Source: Sphingobacterium sp. lm-10 (GTDB lineage Bacteria > Bacteroidota > Bacteroidia > Sphingobacteriales > Sphingobacteriaceae). Taken from it: 64,000 nt of DNA. The stretch is taken from NCBI RefSeq assembly GCF_023554555.1, contig NZ_JAMJWC010000001.1, positions 1,178,001 to 1,242,000 of the forward strand. The letters run 5' to 3'. Positions 19,201 through 27,139 of the stretch are shown in pieces; position 1 is the stretch's first letter, and every line of letters starts with the position of its first letter. The notes under the pieces are model-generated. The model did not search any database, was not told the DNA's origin, and saw nothing but the letters and a program-made list of their open reading frames with translations. A program made the translations under genes and the position numbers.

Positions 19201-19402
19201 GGCCCTGATTGTCCGTGCTGGTGGCTACCTGAGGAGACGATCCTTTGACGACTACAGAAACACTGGATAAGGGTTGACCTTGTGGGTTGGAAACCAGGCC
19301 ACGCACGGCATTTTGCGCCAGCAATACGCGCGGCGCAAGCAACGCCAAGAGCAGAAAAATCGGCACCACGATAGCGGTGCACCTGTTAAAGATTACCTTC
19401 AT
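16226..19402 (-). CDS. SusC/RagA TonB-linked outer membrane transporter (mannan-type PUL)
   Basis: A 1058-residue SusC homologue that imports oligosaccharides using TonB energy. A signal peptide covers about residues 1-30, a carboxypeptidase-D-like beta-sandwich 31-108 (VRGLVSNPQGQPLSSVSVVV; YSLIGYTTKEQ), then the SusC linker VEEVVVVGYGTQRK and the plug with IDGVPRSIQDF and VLKDASASIYG. The rest is a 22-strand barrel ending in LSLNF. No N-terminal STN signalling domain is present, in keeping with regulation by a separate one-component regulator. It follows the GH76 gene by 61 bases and precedes SusD. Confidence 0.94.
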   Translation of the reverse strand: MKVIFNRCTAIVVPIFLLLALLAPRVLLAQNAVRGLVSNPQGQPLSSVSVVVKGSSPQVATSTDNQGRYTLSVPPNAVLQYSLIGYTTKEQAVGNETTINITLEAEDQSVEEVVVVGYGTQRKQTLTGAVSGVKGAEMRQTRNENPQNMLTGRIAGVRVWQQSAEPGAYRANFDIRGMGAPLVIIDGVPRSIQDFQRLNPNDIEDVSVLKDASASIYGVRSANGVMLVTTRKGKEGAVSIGYNGSYTFQRPSNMPFLATAFEAMTLYNERSMNNINGGNRVYTDKDFEDFANGTRRSSDWTSLIFSEVSPQTAHDISVSGGSAKTQYYVGAGYNFQEGFFRSGDLNYHKFNLRSNLTTEITKGLKLELNLAGMSDVQNNPYASAVDIIRNYWGQGMLFPAFADPEGTLINYEGIGLEQNTVPMIYSDISGYRKYKMKTFQSSAALNYDFGTLSESLRGLTARGLLSYDYRGDNNSMFRREYYQYALDPISGSYNQKLFDLSSPNRMRREFYEKQQILSQFTVNFERSFGNGHTINSLLGWETQKNDGDNFFGMKNLAFGSDILLTGVEDGQMTGMSGGITDYYNEAKQAAFGRLNYSFRDRYILEGQFRYDGSSRFAKENQWGFFPSGSAAWRISEEPFFKAADGLKFIDQFKVRASYGLLGDDLAGDWDFGWIAGYNYPATSGNAENGYYNQYAPGYLFGDQYITGVSRKAIANRQLTWYQARTFNIGVDMDAWNGKFGFTLDYFDRRRSGLFERRTGDFPTVIGMTAPLENVNSDQHFGLDLEIRHRNQLGDFGYSLKAIATITRNKYLFGAQNGPYRNSYDKWRSDNLNERFQGQQFGYVADGRFMDWNDIRRYPIYTERDQLPGDYKYLDWNGDGEISGLDEHPFAFDQTPWMNFSMNMQASYKHFDLAMLFQGSALGSMQYQEPLYAIWGTNGGGTLTQFLDRWHPVDPTADPYDPSIEWVQGHYGYTGRYPRPNSEFNRVSTAYLRLKSLELGYTLPAFARYPNMRLRVFANTYNVFTITAVKFVDPEHPDSDLGRMYPLNKTYTMGLSLNF

Positions 19403-19463
19403 TGTTCATTGGTTTATAATTGGTTATGTATCCTGATATATCGAAATACTTCGAGATAGTAAG

Positions 19464-20951
19464 TTAGTCGGTAGCCGATAGATGATGCTGTCCCAAGAGG
19501 GCATATTGTGCCGCATAGGTAAACATAAACATCCCCTCGACACCCTGTCCGTCGCGTTCGCCCGCCCAACCGGTTAGTAAGTTGGTCGGCAGGTACCCAT
19601 TTTGATTAAAGCGTTCGAAACCATAATCCAGATTGCGTTGAAACGCTTGAAGATAAGCAGCATTTTGTTCGTTCAAATTCGTAGATTCTTGATATCCACG
19701 CAACAGAATACCGTTAAACCAGTTCTTAAAACCATCGGTTCCAAAACTATGGTATTGAGGCACATCCCTCCCCAGAGACGCAAACTGCGAGAAGCTCGCT
19801 TGTGACAATGCACGCACATCCCGGGCGTAGCTTTCTTCGCCGGTAGCGCGGTATAAATCCGCTCCGCCAGAGATCATGGTTCCGCTATTGTAGGTAAACG
19901 CTTCGCCTACTGCGTCTCTAAGTGGCGTGTTGCTCCGATAGCGCACGCCGCCGATCGTTTCGTATTGGATGTCGCAATTGGGCACGCAGCCACCCATCAT
20001 ATCGCTGTATACGCCATTGCTATTTAACAGATGGCTTTTCTGCCAGCCATAGGTTTTTTTCGCATAGTCCAGGTAGTAATCGGCTTTTTTGACCATTTCG
20101 GTTCGCCGAGTCTCTCGATCTGCGGCATCAATATACCTCCGCTCGACCTGGTCAGATTTGTCTTTGTACAACTCATGCAACCAAACCAAGGGCGTAATCA
20201 GAGGTCCATTACTACAGGCGTGTTTCGTAGTATAACCCGGTCCCCAAGGTATGCCGCCATTTTCGATTCCCTGATCGTCTAGGGTCGTATCCCATCCATC
20301 CAATACGTATTCCGTCAGGTATTCGGCTTTCTCCAAATAAGCCGCATTTCCCGTCAGATGGTGCGATTCCAGCAATTCGCGAATCAGCCACATCTGGTCG
20401 TCATACACGTTGAGGATACCGGATACATTGGCCTGCCCTTTCTGATTAACGCGATCCACCGCATATACCGACCAGGATTTGGTCTGGGTGTAGGATACTA
20501 ATTCGAAGCTCCCTAAGTAGTAATCGGCCTCCTCGTAGAGCTTGTTCAATAATTGTACATAACGCGTGTAGTGCTGTTCGTAGAGTGTATTGTCGCCAGC
20601 CTGTTGCGCCTTTTTCAATCCACCAATAATCGCATTTACCGCTTCAATACCTGCGGTGTACATCCAGACCGAGGCACGCTCGCCGGATTTTACTTGTGTA
20701 AATGGATTGTAGAATCGACGCATCTCAAATGTTTGAGGATCAAATTGTTTTTCGATAGTAATGTCGACTAAAGCGATGGAGCGTTCGAGATTACGTAATG
20801 CCATCTCCTTGGCTTGATCATCGACCGTCTCCTCCACTTGTTCTACTTGTTGAATGGCATTTTGCGAGCAGGAGGACATCCCACTGGTAGTCATCGCTCC
20901 CCCCATAAGCGCGACACGGAAAGCGACTTGAGCAATACAGTTTAATTGCAT
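19464..20951 (-). CDS. GH76-family lipoprotein, probable alpha-1,6-mannanase
   Basis: A 495-residue lipoprotein (signal to about residue 27, Cys28 in GMSSC). The body is an (alpha/alpha)6 barrel of the GH76 type. The paired catalytic aspartates are Asp184-Asp185 in NVYDDQMWLIRELL, and the motif GGIPWGPGYTTKHACSNGP corresponds to the GGI.W....KNA.SNGP block of GH76. GH76 enzymes cut alpha-1,6-mannan backbones such as those of fungal cell walls. The surface lipoprotein should make the first cut before SusC/D import. It is the first gene of the operon, with the promoter in the gap shared with the Kelch-SARP regulator. GH88/GH105-like barrels were considered but fit the motifs less well. Confidence 0.78.
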   Translation of the reverse strand: MQLNCIAQVAFRVALMGGAMTTSGMSSCSQNAIQQVEQVEETVDDQAKEMALRNLERSIALVDITIEKQFDPQTFEMRRFYNPFTQVKSGERASVWMYTAGIEAVNAIIGGLKKAQQAGDNTLYEQHYTRYVQLLNKLYEEADYYLGSFELVSYTQTKSWSVYAVDRVNQKGQANVSGILNVYDDQMWLIRELLESHHLTGNAAYLEKAEYLTEYVLDGWDTTLDDQGIENGGIPWGPGYTTKHACSNGPLITPLVWLHELYKDKSDQVERRYIDAADRETRRTEMVKKADYYLDYAKKTYGWQKSHLLNSNGVYSDMMGGCVPNCDIQYETIGGVRYRSNTPLRDAVGEAFTYNSGTMISGGADLYRATGEESYARDVRALSQASFSQFASLGRDVPQYHSFGTDGFKNWFNGILLRGYQESTNLNEQNAAYLQAFQRNLDYGFERFNQNGYLPTNLLTGWAGERDGQGVEGMFMFTYAAQYALLGQHHLSATD

Positions 20952-21037
20952 GATGTTCTGAATTTGGTTTACAATTTTAGTTCCGGTTAGCTTGGTTATA
21001 GCTCGCCGATCATAACAAAGGCAATATAGAGCGACAG

Positions 21038-21092
21038 GGGTTAATTTATGGGTTAAAATAGGCTTATTAATACCTAAAGAAAGTATTAACCC
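21038..21092. promoter_or_regulatory. GGGTTAA repeat cluster in the divergent GH76/regulator gap
   Basis: The gap between the GH76 start (20951) and the regulator start (about 21243) is 291 bases and A+T-rich. GGGTTAA occurs as two direct copies at 21038-21044 and 21050-21056 (period 12) and once inverted as TTAACCC at 21086-21092. An overlapping inverted repeat has arms TTAATAC (21067-21073) and GTATTAA (21083-21089). SARP-type activators bind short direct heptamer repeats near the -35 region, so this cluster is a natural candidate site for the adjacent regulator. That assignment is inference. Confidence 0.4.
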
Positions 21093-21181
21093 TTTTAAAT
21101 TTACAAAATCAACAACCCTATTATGCTTGGGAATCCATTAGGGAGCTGATCTTTGCTAAATCGTTTATTGACATTTTTTTT

Positions 21182-21189
21182 TACATTTG
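21182..21189 (+). promoter_or_regulatory. Promoter -7 element for the Kelch-SARP regulator
   Basis: TACATTTG matches the Bacteroidota -7 consensus TAnnTTTG exactly. It lies 53 bases before the ATG at 21243, which argues for that start and against the upstream in-frame TTG at 21153 and ATG at 21192. A matching TTG -33 element at the usual distance is not obvious. Confidence 0.45.
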
Positions 21190-21242
21190 TTATGACAAGA
21201 CTGCCAATGATGTGGACCCAAAAGTCCCTGATGAACTCGATG

Positions 21243-23792
21243 ATGAAAGCAACTAACCCACCTCTACTCGTATTTCTGTTTTTTTGCCTTTCCATTTTTT
21301 ACTTTTCATCTCATCTTATGGCACAGGGAATTCAGTTAACCGGGAGTAATCATCCGATCGAGCAGCGTTCGTCCGTTCGGCTATTCGAGCAAAACCATCC
21401 GAATTTTAGAGGGATAGTAAAGATTAACTTTGATCTACATATCCGGGATGACGGCACAGCGGGTTACCTGATCCGCCTCAAAAACAACGCACAACATCCC
21501 ACATACAATCTATATTTCGATAAAGAGGATAACGAAGCCGTTTTTCGGTTTAATGAGGAGGGTAAAAGTGGTCTAATTCGACTGGCTATTTCAATGGACA
21601 AATTGAAAAAGCAACGCTGGTTAGCCATCCAAATGACCTACGATTTGCGCGAAGGCAACATCTCCCTGTCTTTGGGAGAATTTGCCACACAAAGCGTTAG
21701 GGCACCTCGTTTAGATAGTTATTCGCCTGTCGTCATATTTGGTAAAAGTGATTATTTGATCGATGTCCCCTCTTTTTCCTTACGGGAATTGGTGATCACG
21801 GATGAGCAACGTAAACTTGTGTTTCCGATGAAAGAAAGTACAGGTATCGTGATACATGATGAATCTGGAATCCCTCGTGGCAAAGTATCTAACGTCACTT
21901 GGTTATTCAACAACGCCTATCATTGGCATCGTAGCGACGCCATATACTCCAATCGCAAATCTGGATCAGAGTATGACGAAAAGAAACAGTTGGCTTATTA
22001 CTTTAATAGTGATTCGTTATACATCCATCACTTGCGAGAGGGCTTTACAGAAGCAATTCGGTTTGCTAATGCTTGCCCAGTATTGATCAAGCTGGGCAAC
22101 AGTTTTATTGACTCGACAGAAAATCGCTTGTATGTGTATGAAACTTTTTACGAACATCCGTACGAAGGCCCGACTGTAGCCAGCTTGGGCTTAAGTGATT
22201 ATACCTGGCGTGTAGAGAGTAGCCAATATTTAGGAAATGAATTAAATCATCATGGAGCACTTTATCTAACGAATCAACGAACACTGTTCGTTTTCGGGGG
22301 ATTTGGCAATATGTTGTACAACAACAACCTCATGCGCTATGAAATAGCCAATTCTACCTGGACTACCCCGCAAAATATATCCAACGATCAGATACTACCT
22401 CGGTATTTTACTTCCATGGGCTATGGTAAAGCGACTAAAAAGGTCTATCTTTTTGGTGGAATGGGAAATGAATCGGGTCAACATATTGTTGGTCGGAAGT
22501 ATTTTTACGACCTCTACGAGATGGATCCTACAAGTGCCAGCACGAAGAAGTTGTGGCAGCTGGATTGGCAGGAACCTCATTTTGTGCCCGCGAGAGGATT
22601 GGTTATTCCAGATGATAACTGGATTTATATGCTCGGATACCCGGAGCACGTTTCCCGTTCTTTGATCCAGCTAAGGCGATTTTCTCTAAAAGATGGTAGC
22701 TACGAAAAGCTGGGCGATTCGATCCCCATTTATTCTGACAAAATAAGCACCCGTGCTAAGCTCTATCACGATAAAAACCTGCAAAAATTGATTGCGCTGG
22801 TACAGGAATCCGACGATGACATCCGATCGAAACTATCGGTTTATGAACTCGATTTTCCAGCGATCAGCCAAACAAAATTGCACGCATTTCCCAACGGAAG
22901 TCACGGAAATCGTGCTTGGTGGATTGGTCTTTCCGCCGCATTCATTATTGCAGGAGCCGTGGTCGTCTATCGTCGACAGATAGGAAAGCAACCCACACTT
23001 ATTACAGGAACAATTCAGCCAAAGGCTCCAAAGCCAGAAGTTGTCGAGGAAGGTCTATTAAAGCCAACCGGATGGAAACATCCCGATAAAAATAGTATTT
23101 TTTTATTTGGTGATTTTACGGTTCTTGACCGTCGAGGCAATGATATTTCTCATCTATTCAGCACGAGGTTACGGCAGGTTTTCTGTCTTATACTCGTCCA
23201 TAGCGATGCGGCTGGGATCAGCTCTACTTTGTTAAGTTATCTGATCTGGCCTGATAAACCAAAAGATAAAGTAAAAACCTCCAGAGGTGTAACGATCAAC
23301 AACTTGCGCAAAGCACTGAGTACCGTAGAAGGCATAGAGATCGTGTATGAGAACGGGCATTATCGTGTTGCGATCACCTCACCCTGTTATTGCGACTATA
23401 GCGTTCTGCGCGCACAGCTTGCAAAAAATAAAGATCTGATAGCAGAAGACATCAACCTTTTGATCCGACGTGGTTCCTTCTTATTGGGTTCAGACGATCC
23501 TTTGTTTGACGAGGCCAAAAGTAAGCTGGAGGACGAACTCATTTCCAATCTACACAAGAGCATCGTAGAACTGGAAAAGCAGCAAAACTGGACTTTACTC
23601 TTTGCCGCTGCCGACCTGCTCATTGCTTTAGATCCGGTTCACGAAATGGGACTAAAAAAAGGTCTGAAAGCATTGCAAATGCTCAATTTAATACAACAGA
23701 CTAATCGTTTCTATGCTCGCTTCACCGCTAATTACCAACAATTATTGGGTGAAGAATATCCTCATACCTTACAACAAGTACTTACACTATAG
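21243..23792 (+). CDS. Membrane-anchored regulator: Kelch sensor fused to SARP/BTAD DNA-binding domain
   Basis: An 849-residue one-component regulator. The order is: signal peptide (to about residue 28, SSHLMAQG); a beta-sandwich resembling a LamG/concanavalin fold (about 30-190); Kelch-type propeller repeats (about 190-560: LFVFGGFGN, VYLFGGMGN, WIYMLGYPE); one transmembrane helix (AWWIGLSAAFIIAGAVVVY, about 560-582); then a cytoplasmic winged helix (about 620-720: FLFGDFTVLDRRG, LIWPDKPKD, INNLRKAL, ENGHYRVAI) and a BTAD-like helical domain (about 725-849: LDPVHEMGLKKGL, NRFYARFTANYQQLLGEE). The last two are the architecture of SARP activators. The protein should sense a ligand outside the inner membrane and bind DNA inside. 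Its divergent position points to the GH76/SusCD operon as target. Automated annotation would probably call it galactose oxidase, which I doubt: it has no copper-site context. Confidence 0.75.
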   Translation: MKATNPPLLVFLFFCLSIFYFSSHLMAQGIQLTGSNHPIEQRSSVRLFEQNHPNFRGIVKINFDLHIRDDGTAGYLIRLKNNAQHPTYNLYFDKEDNEAVFRFNEEGKSGLIRLAISMDKLKKQRWLAIQMTYDLREGNISLSLGEFATQSVRAPRLDSYSPVVIFGKSDYLIDVPSFSLRELVITDEQRKLVFPMKESTGIVIHDESGIPRGKVSNVTWLFNNAYHWHRSDAIYSNRKSGSEYDEKKQLAYYFNSDSLYIHHLREGFTEAIRFANACPVLIKLGNSFIDSTENRLYVYETFYEHPYEGPTVASLGLSDYTWRVESSQYLGNELNHHGALYLTNQRTLFVFGGFGNMLYNNNLMRYEIANSTWTTPQNISNDQILPRYFTSMGYGKATKKVYLFGGMGNESGQHIVGRKYFYDLYEMDPTSASTKKLWQLDWQEPHFVPARGLVIPDDNWIYMLGYPEHVSRSLIQLRRFSLKDGSYEKLGDSIPIYSDKISTRAKLYHDKNLQKLIALVQESDDDIRSKLSVYELDFPAISQTKLHAFPNGSHGNRAWWIGLSAAFIIAGAVVVYRRQIGKQPTLITGTIQPKAPKPEVVEEGLLKPTGWKHPDKNSIFLFGDFTVLDRRGNDISHLFSTRLRQVFCLILVHSDAAGISSTLLSYLIWPDKPKDKVKTSRGVTINNLRKALSTVEGIEIVYENGHYRVAITSPCYCDYSVLRAQLAKNKDLIAEDINLLIRRGSFLLGSDDPLFDEAKSKLEDELISNLHKSIVELEKQQNWTLLFAAADLLIALDPVHEMGLKKGLKALQMLNLIQQTNRFYARFTANYQQLLGEEYPHTLQQVLTL

Positions 23793-23860
23793 CTTCATCT
23801 AAAACAGCCGGACCATGCCTTATTTTAAAACTGGCCTCCCTATCCGACAGCAGAACCGAT

Positions 23861-23868
23861 TACTTTTG
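23861..23868 (+). promoter_or_regulatory. Promoter -7 element for bioB
   Basis: TACTTTTG matches TAnnTTTG exactly and lies 68 bases before the bioB ATG, which suggests a leader of about 60 bases. No TTG -33 element stands out upstream. The rest of the 144-base gap shows no terminator hairpin for the regulator gene. Confidence 0.4.
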
Positions 23869-23936
23869 ATGGCATAAAACAAGGAGCTTGCCTTATCAGC
23901 ATCAATATGCAGCGCTGTTAGTTAAGCCATCAATAC

Positions 23937-24944
23937 ATGAAGAGTATGCAAAATAACCCCGCTTTACGAAATGACTGGACAAAGAAAGAAGTAGAAGCCA
24001 TCTACCAACTTCCTCTATTAGAACTTATCTATCAAGCCGCTACGGTACATCGTACCTGGCATAAACCACAAGAAATACAATTGTGCACACTGCTGTCCGT
24101 AAAAACAGGGGGCTGCCCAGAAGATTGTGCTTACTGCGGACAAGCGGCACGGTATCAGACCGGCATTCAGGTGCAGGCGTTGTTGTCCACAGACGTCGTC
24201 TTAGCGCATGCTCAAAAAGCCAAAGACGTGGGATCCTCCCGGTTTTGTATGGCAGCGGCTTGGCGGGAAGTTAGAGATAATCGAGACTTTGATCGAGTTA
24301 TCGACATGGTCAAGGGCGTAAATGCCTTAGGACTAGAGGTATGCTGCACTTTAGGCATGCTCACGGAAGGGCAAGCAGAACGACTCAAAGAGGCCGGGGT
24401 ACATGCCTACAACCATAACCTAGATACCTCGGAGGCATATTATGAGCAGGTTATTTCTACTCGCCAGTTTGATCAGCGCGTAAATACCCTCCATCATGTG
24501 CGAAAGGCTGGTATGACGGTGTGCTCTGGCGGCATTGTCGGTTTGGGAGAAACACCTGCCGACCGCATAGCGATGTTGGTTACCCTTGCTACACTGCCCC
24601 AACACCCTGATTCTGTGCCGGTGAATGCATTAGTCCGTGTAAAAGGAACTCCCTTGGAACACCTACCAAAAGTTTCCATCTGGGACATGGTCCGCACTGT
24701 GGCTACGGCACGCATTATTATGCCGGCAGCTATGGTAAGACTCAGTGCCGGGCGCATGGAGATGTCGGAAGAAGAACAGGCTTGGTGCTTTATGGCGGGA
24801 GCAAATTCCATTTTCACGGGCGAAAGGGAAACGCTATTGGTCACACCCAACCCGGGTGTGACCGAAGATATGTGTATGCTAGATAACCTTGGATTGATAC
24901 CGATGGTCAAACAAAATAAGGTTCACGAAAGCGCTACTAATTAA
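23937..24944 (+). CDS. bioB: Biotin synthase
   Basis: A 335-residue radical-SAM enzyme that inserts sulfur into dethiobiotin to make biotin. The CxxxCxxC cluster that binds the [4Fe-4S]/SAM centre is Cys60, Cys64 and Cys67 in [12 protein letters not shown]. Further family motifs are [55 protein letters not shown] and [12 protein letters not shown] (the Arg ligand region of the second cluster). The length is normal. It stands alone: no other bio genes are in the window. Its stop overlaps that of the convergent S9 peptidase gene by 4 bases. Confidence 0.97.
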   Translation: MKSMQNNPALRNDWTKKEVEAIYQLPLLELIYQAATVHRTWHKPQEIQLCTLLSVKTGGCPEDCAYCGQAARYQTGIQVQALLSTDVVLAHAQKAKDVGSSRFCMAAAWREVRDNRDFDRVIDMVKGVNALGLEVCCTLGMLTEGQAERLKEAGVHAYNHNLDTSEAYYEQVISTRQFDQRVNTLHHVRKAGMTVCSGGIVGLGETPADRIAMLVTLATLPQHPDSVPVNALVRVKGTPLEHLPKVSIWDMVRTVATARIIMPAAMVRLSAGRMEMSEEEQAWCFMAGANSIFTGERETLLVTPNPGVTEDMCMLDNLGLIPMVKQNKVHESATN

Positions 24945-27130
24945 TTAGTCGAGCGAAAACGTTCGAAAAATTCATACGTGCGTAGCATCTGATCAATGCG
25001 TTGACCGACATTGCCCGAACGGGTGATCTCGTGGTCTGCATCTGGATGCCGCACATATTCCACGTCTCTACCCAGGTATTTCAATTGCTTGTAGAGGTAG
25101 TCGCTTTGCGTCGGACCAGTGCGGTTGTCATTTTCCCCATGGAAAATCAACAAAGGCGTATGAATCTGCGTCGCATAAGTAATAGGCGACTGTTCTTGCA
25201 AGATGGCTAAGATGCCGTCTTCCCAAGGGAAGCCACCAAAGTAACGCTTTAACATGGGCCATACATTGCCACTGCCAAAAAAGGTGTATAGATCGTATAC
25301 CCCACGCTGGCTCGACGCTGCACGGAAGCGCGCATCATGCGCAATGATCCAAGCCGTGAGAAATGCGCCATATGAACCTCCTGTAACATACAAGTTCTTC
25401 GTATCTACCCAACCCTGAGCGACGACCTTATCCACGGCGGCAAACACGTCTGATGAAGGACCTTTACCCCAATCCCGGTAGTTGGCTTGTAAAAAAGCTT
25501 CTCCATACCCATTGGAACCGCGTGGGTTACCGTATAAAACGCCATAGCCTTTCGCCAGAAAGTATTGATATTCGTGCCACATACCGGCATCACCCGGGCC
25601 AAACATGGATGCAGGGCCACCATGAATTTGCACCAATAATGGGCTTTGCTGTTTCGCACTGGCAGAAGCTGGTTTCAACAACCAGTACTCTACTTCCAAA
25701 CCGAGCTCATTGGTGAAGGTGAATTTTTCAGGTTTAGCGATGGTTTTCCCTTCCAACCAGGATGTATTGATCGCCGTAAGGGGCTGTGCTTTGTCAAAGT
25801 CCGCTTCAGCGACAAATAGTTCCGAAGGATTGGCATAGGTGGTTTTGGAGAATAATGCTTTCCCTTTACCCACCCAGTAGTCGTTTATACCTTCATCTAC
25901 TGAGGTAAGTGAAGACACTTTCCCGGAGGATAATGCTACGTGGTTGAGCACTTTACCGCCGTTGCTTGGCGCAATAAAATAAAGATCAGCATCGTCTGTA
26001 CCAAATTGCACCTGCCCTACAGATCTATCGTACTTTATAGGCGTTTTGATCCAATCCTTTGTGTCGTAAACCCACAAATCTCCCTGAGTGAGCGTATGGG
26101 GCAACGATCTGCTGATCGCGACTTTTTTCCCGGATGAAGAAACGGCCTCCAACTGATAGCGATACTGCCCATCGCCTATGATCCGCTGCGACGTGCCTTT
26201 GTCAACATCGATCAACACGATATCGGATGTATTGATTCGGTCGGGATGAGCCAATGTATCCCGATCCACCGCTGTAATCACCTGATGATCCGACAAAAAC
26301 TCCGCACGGGGATACGACCGGAAGCCGGAAGTAAGCGGCGTCGCTTTACTACCTTCCTTCAAATCAACGCGATACCAGTGTGTGAAATAAAGCGTACCGG
26401 TGGTAGAACTTTCTGTTTGAAATTGCAATTTATTAGTCCGCTTCGCCAAAGTCTTCTCTTCATTCTGTTGCAAGTATGCCGCAATTTGCGCGGCATCGCC
26501 ATCTGGATCAGGCGTAGCCGTAGACTTTTTCAAAGAGGCATTTTGGGCATCCCCGGGACTTTCATACGGCCATTCCGGCAGGAGACCTTGGGGATTAAAG
26601 TCGGCACTTTCTACCAGGTCGGATAAGGTCAATCGCACGGACAGCAAGGCTTGCTGTCCATCGGCACTGAAGCGTGCCTGCTGTACCGGATAAGGCACAG
26701 CTGGATAAAATGGCAGACTGTCTACACCCTGATTATAGGCATGTAACTGTTGTTCCTTCCCCTTTCCTTTCACCAAAGTCCATCGTCTACCGTCTGGACC
26801 ATAATAGATCTGTTGAATCCGATCATCAAGTCCGGCGGTATCTCTCCACGCGGCGGTGTGATCGGCGCCACGATGTTTGCGAATAGATCTACTATCGGGC
26901 ACCTGATGTGTGAACCACTGGGTTTTGTAGGTATACCCACCGGTAACCGTGGTATCTGCGACGACTGCTTTCACTGCGTAGGCTACTTCAGACCCATTCG
27001 GGTGTGCCTTTAGATCGGTGATCTGCTTGATCTTCGTCAGATCACTGACTTTAATTTTATTTTCCTGCGCAAGCAGTGGGTGGAGAATAATAAGACCGGT
27101 TACGGCTAAAAAAATGCTTTTTATCTTCAT
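24941..27130 (-). CDS. Secreted S9-family prolyl oligopeptidase-like peptidase
   Basis: A 729-residue serine peptidase. A signal peptide (about 1-21, ending LLAQE) is followed by a beta-propeller-like region to about residue 460 and an alpha/beta-hydrolase domain. The nucleophile is Ser586 in VTGGSYGAF; the acid lies in [11 protein letters not shown] and the catalytic His in HPDADHEI. These features fit the S9C-like dipeptidyl/acylaminoacyl peptidases, which trim short peptides in the periplasm. It starts 9 bases after the stop of the thioredoxin-M14 gene, so it belongs to the SusC/SusD peptide-uptake operon and would degrade imported peptides. Confidence 0.9.
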   Translation of the reverse strand: MKIKSIFLAVTGLIILHPLLAQENKIKVSDLTKIKQITDLKAHPNGSEVAYAVKAVVADTTVTGGYTYKTQWFTHQVPDSRSIRKHRGADHTAAWRDTAGLDDRIQQIYYGPDGRRWTLVKGKGKEQQLHAYNQGVDSLPFYPAVPYPVQQARFSADGQQALLSVRLTLSDLVESADFNPQGLLPEWPYESPGDAQNASLKKSTATPDPDGDAAQIAAYLQQNEEKTLAKRTNKLQFQTESSTTGTLYFTHWYRVDLKEGSKATPLTSGFRSYPRAEFLSDHQVITAVDRDTLAHPDRINTSDIVLIDVDKGTSQRIIGDGQYRYQLEAVSSSGKKVAISRSLPHTLTQGDLWVYDTKDWIKTPIKYDRSVGQVQFGTDDADLYFIAPSNGGKVLNHVALSSGKVSSLTSVDEGINDYWVGKGKALFSKTTYANPSELFVAEADFDKAQPLTAINTSWLEGKTIAKPEKFTFTNELGLEVEYWLLKPASASAKQQSPLLVQIHGGPASMFGPGDAGMWHEYQYFLAKGYGVLYGNPRGSNGYGEAFLQANYRDWGKGPSSDVFAAVDKVVAQGWVDTKNLYVTGGSYGAFLTAWIIAHDARFRAASSQRGVYDLYTFFGSGNVWPMLKRYFGGFPWEDGILAILQEQSPITYATQIHTPLLIFHGENDNRTGPTQSDYLYKQLKYLGRDVEYVRHPDADHEITRSGNVGQRIDQMLRTYEFFERFRSTN

Positions 27131-27139
27131 ACTTTATGG

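Noticed and set aside
22255..22960. Calling the Kelch protein a galactose oxidase
   Set aside because: Only Kelch blades are shared; no copper ligands or Tyr-Cys context were seen, and the C-terminus is a DNA-binding domain.
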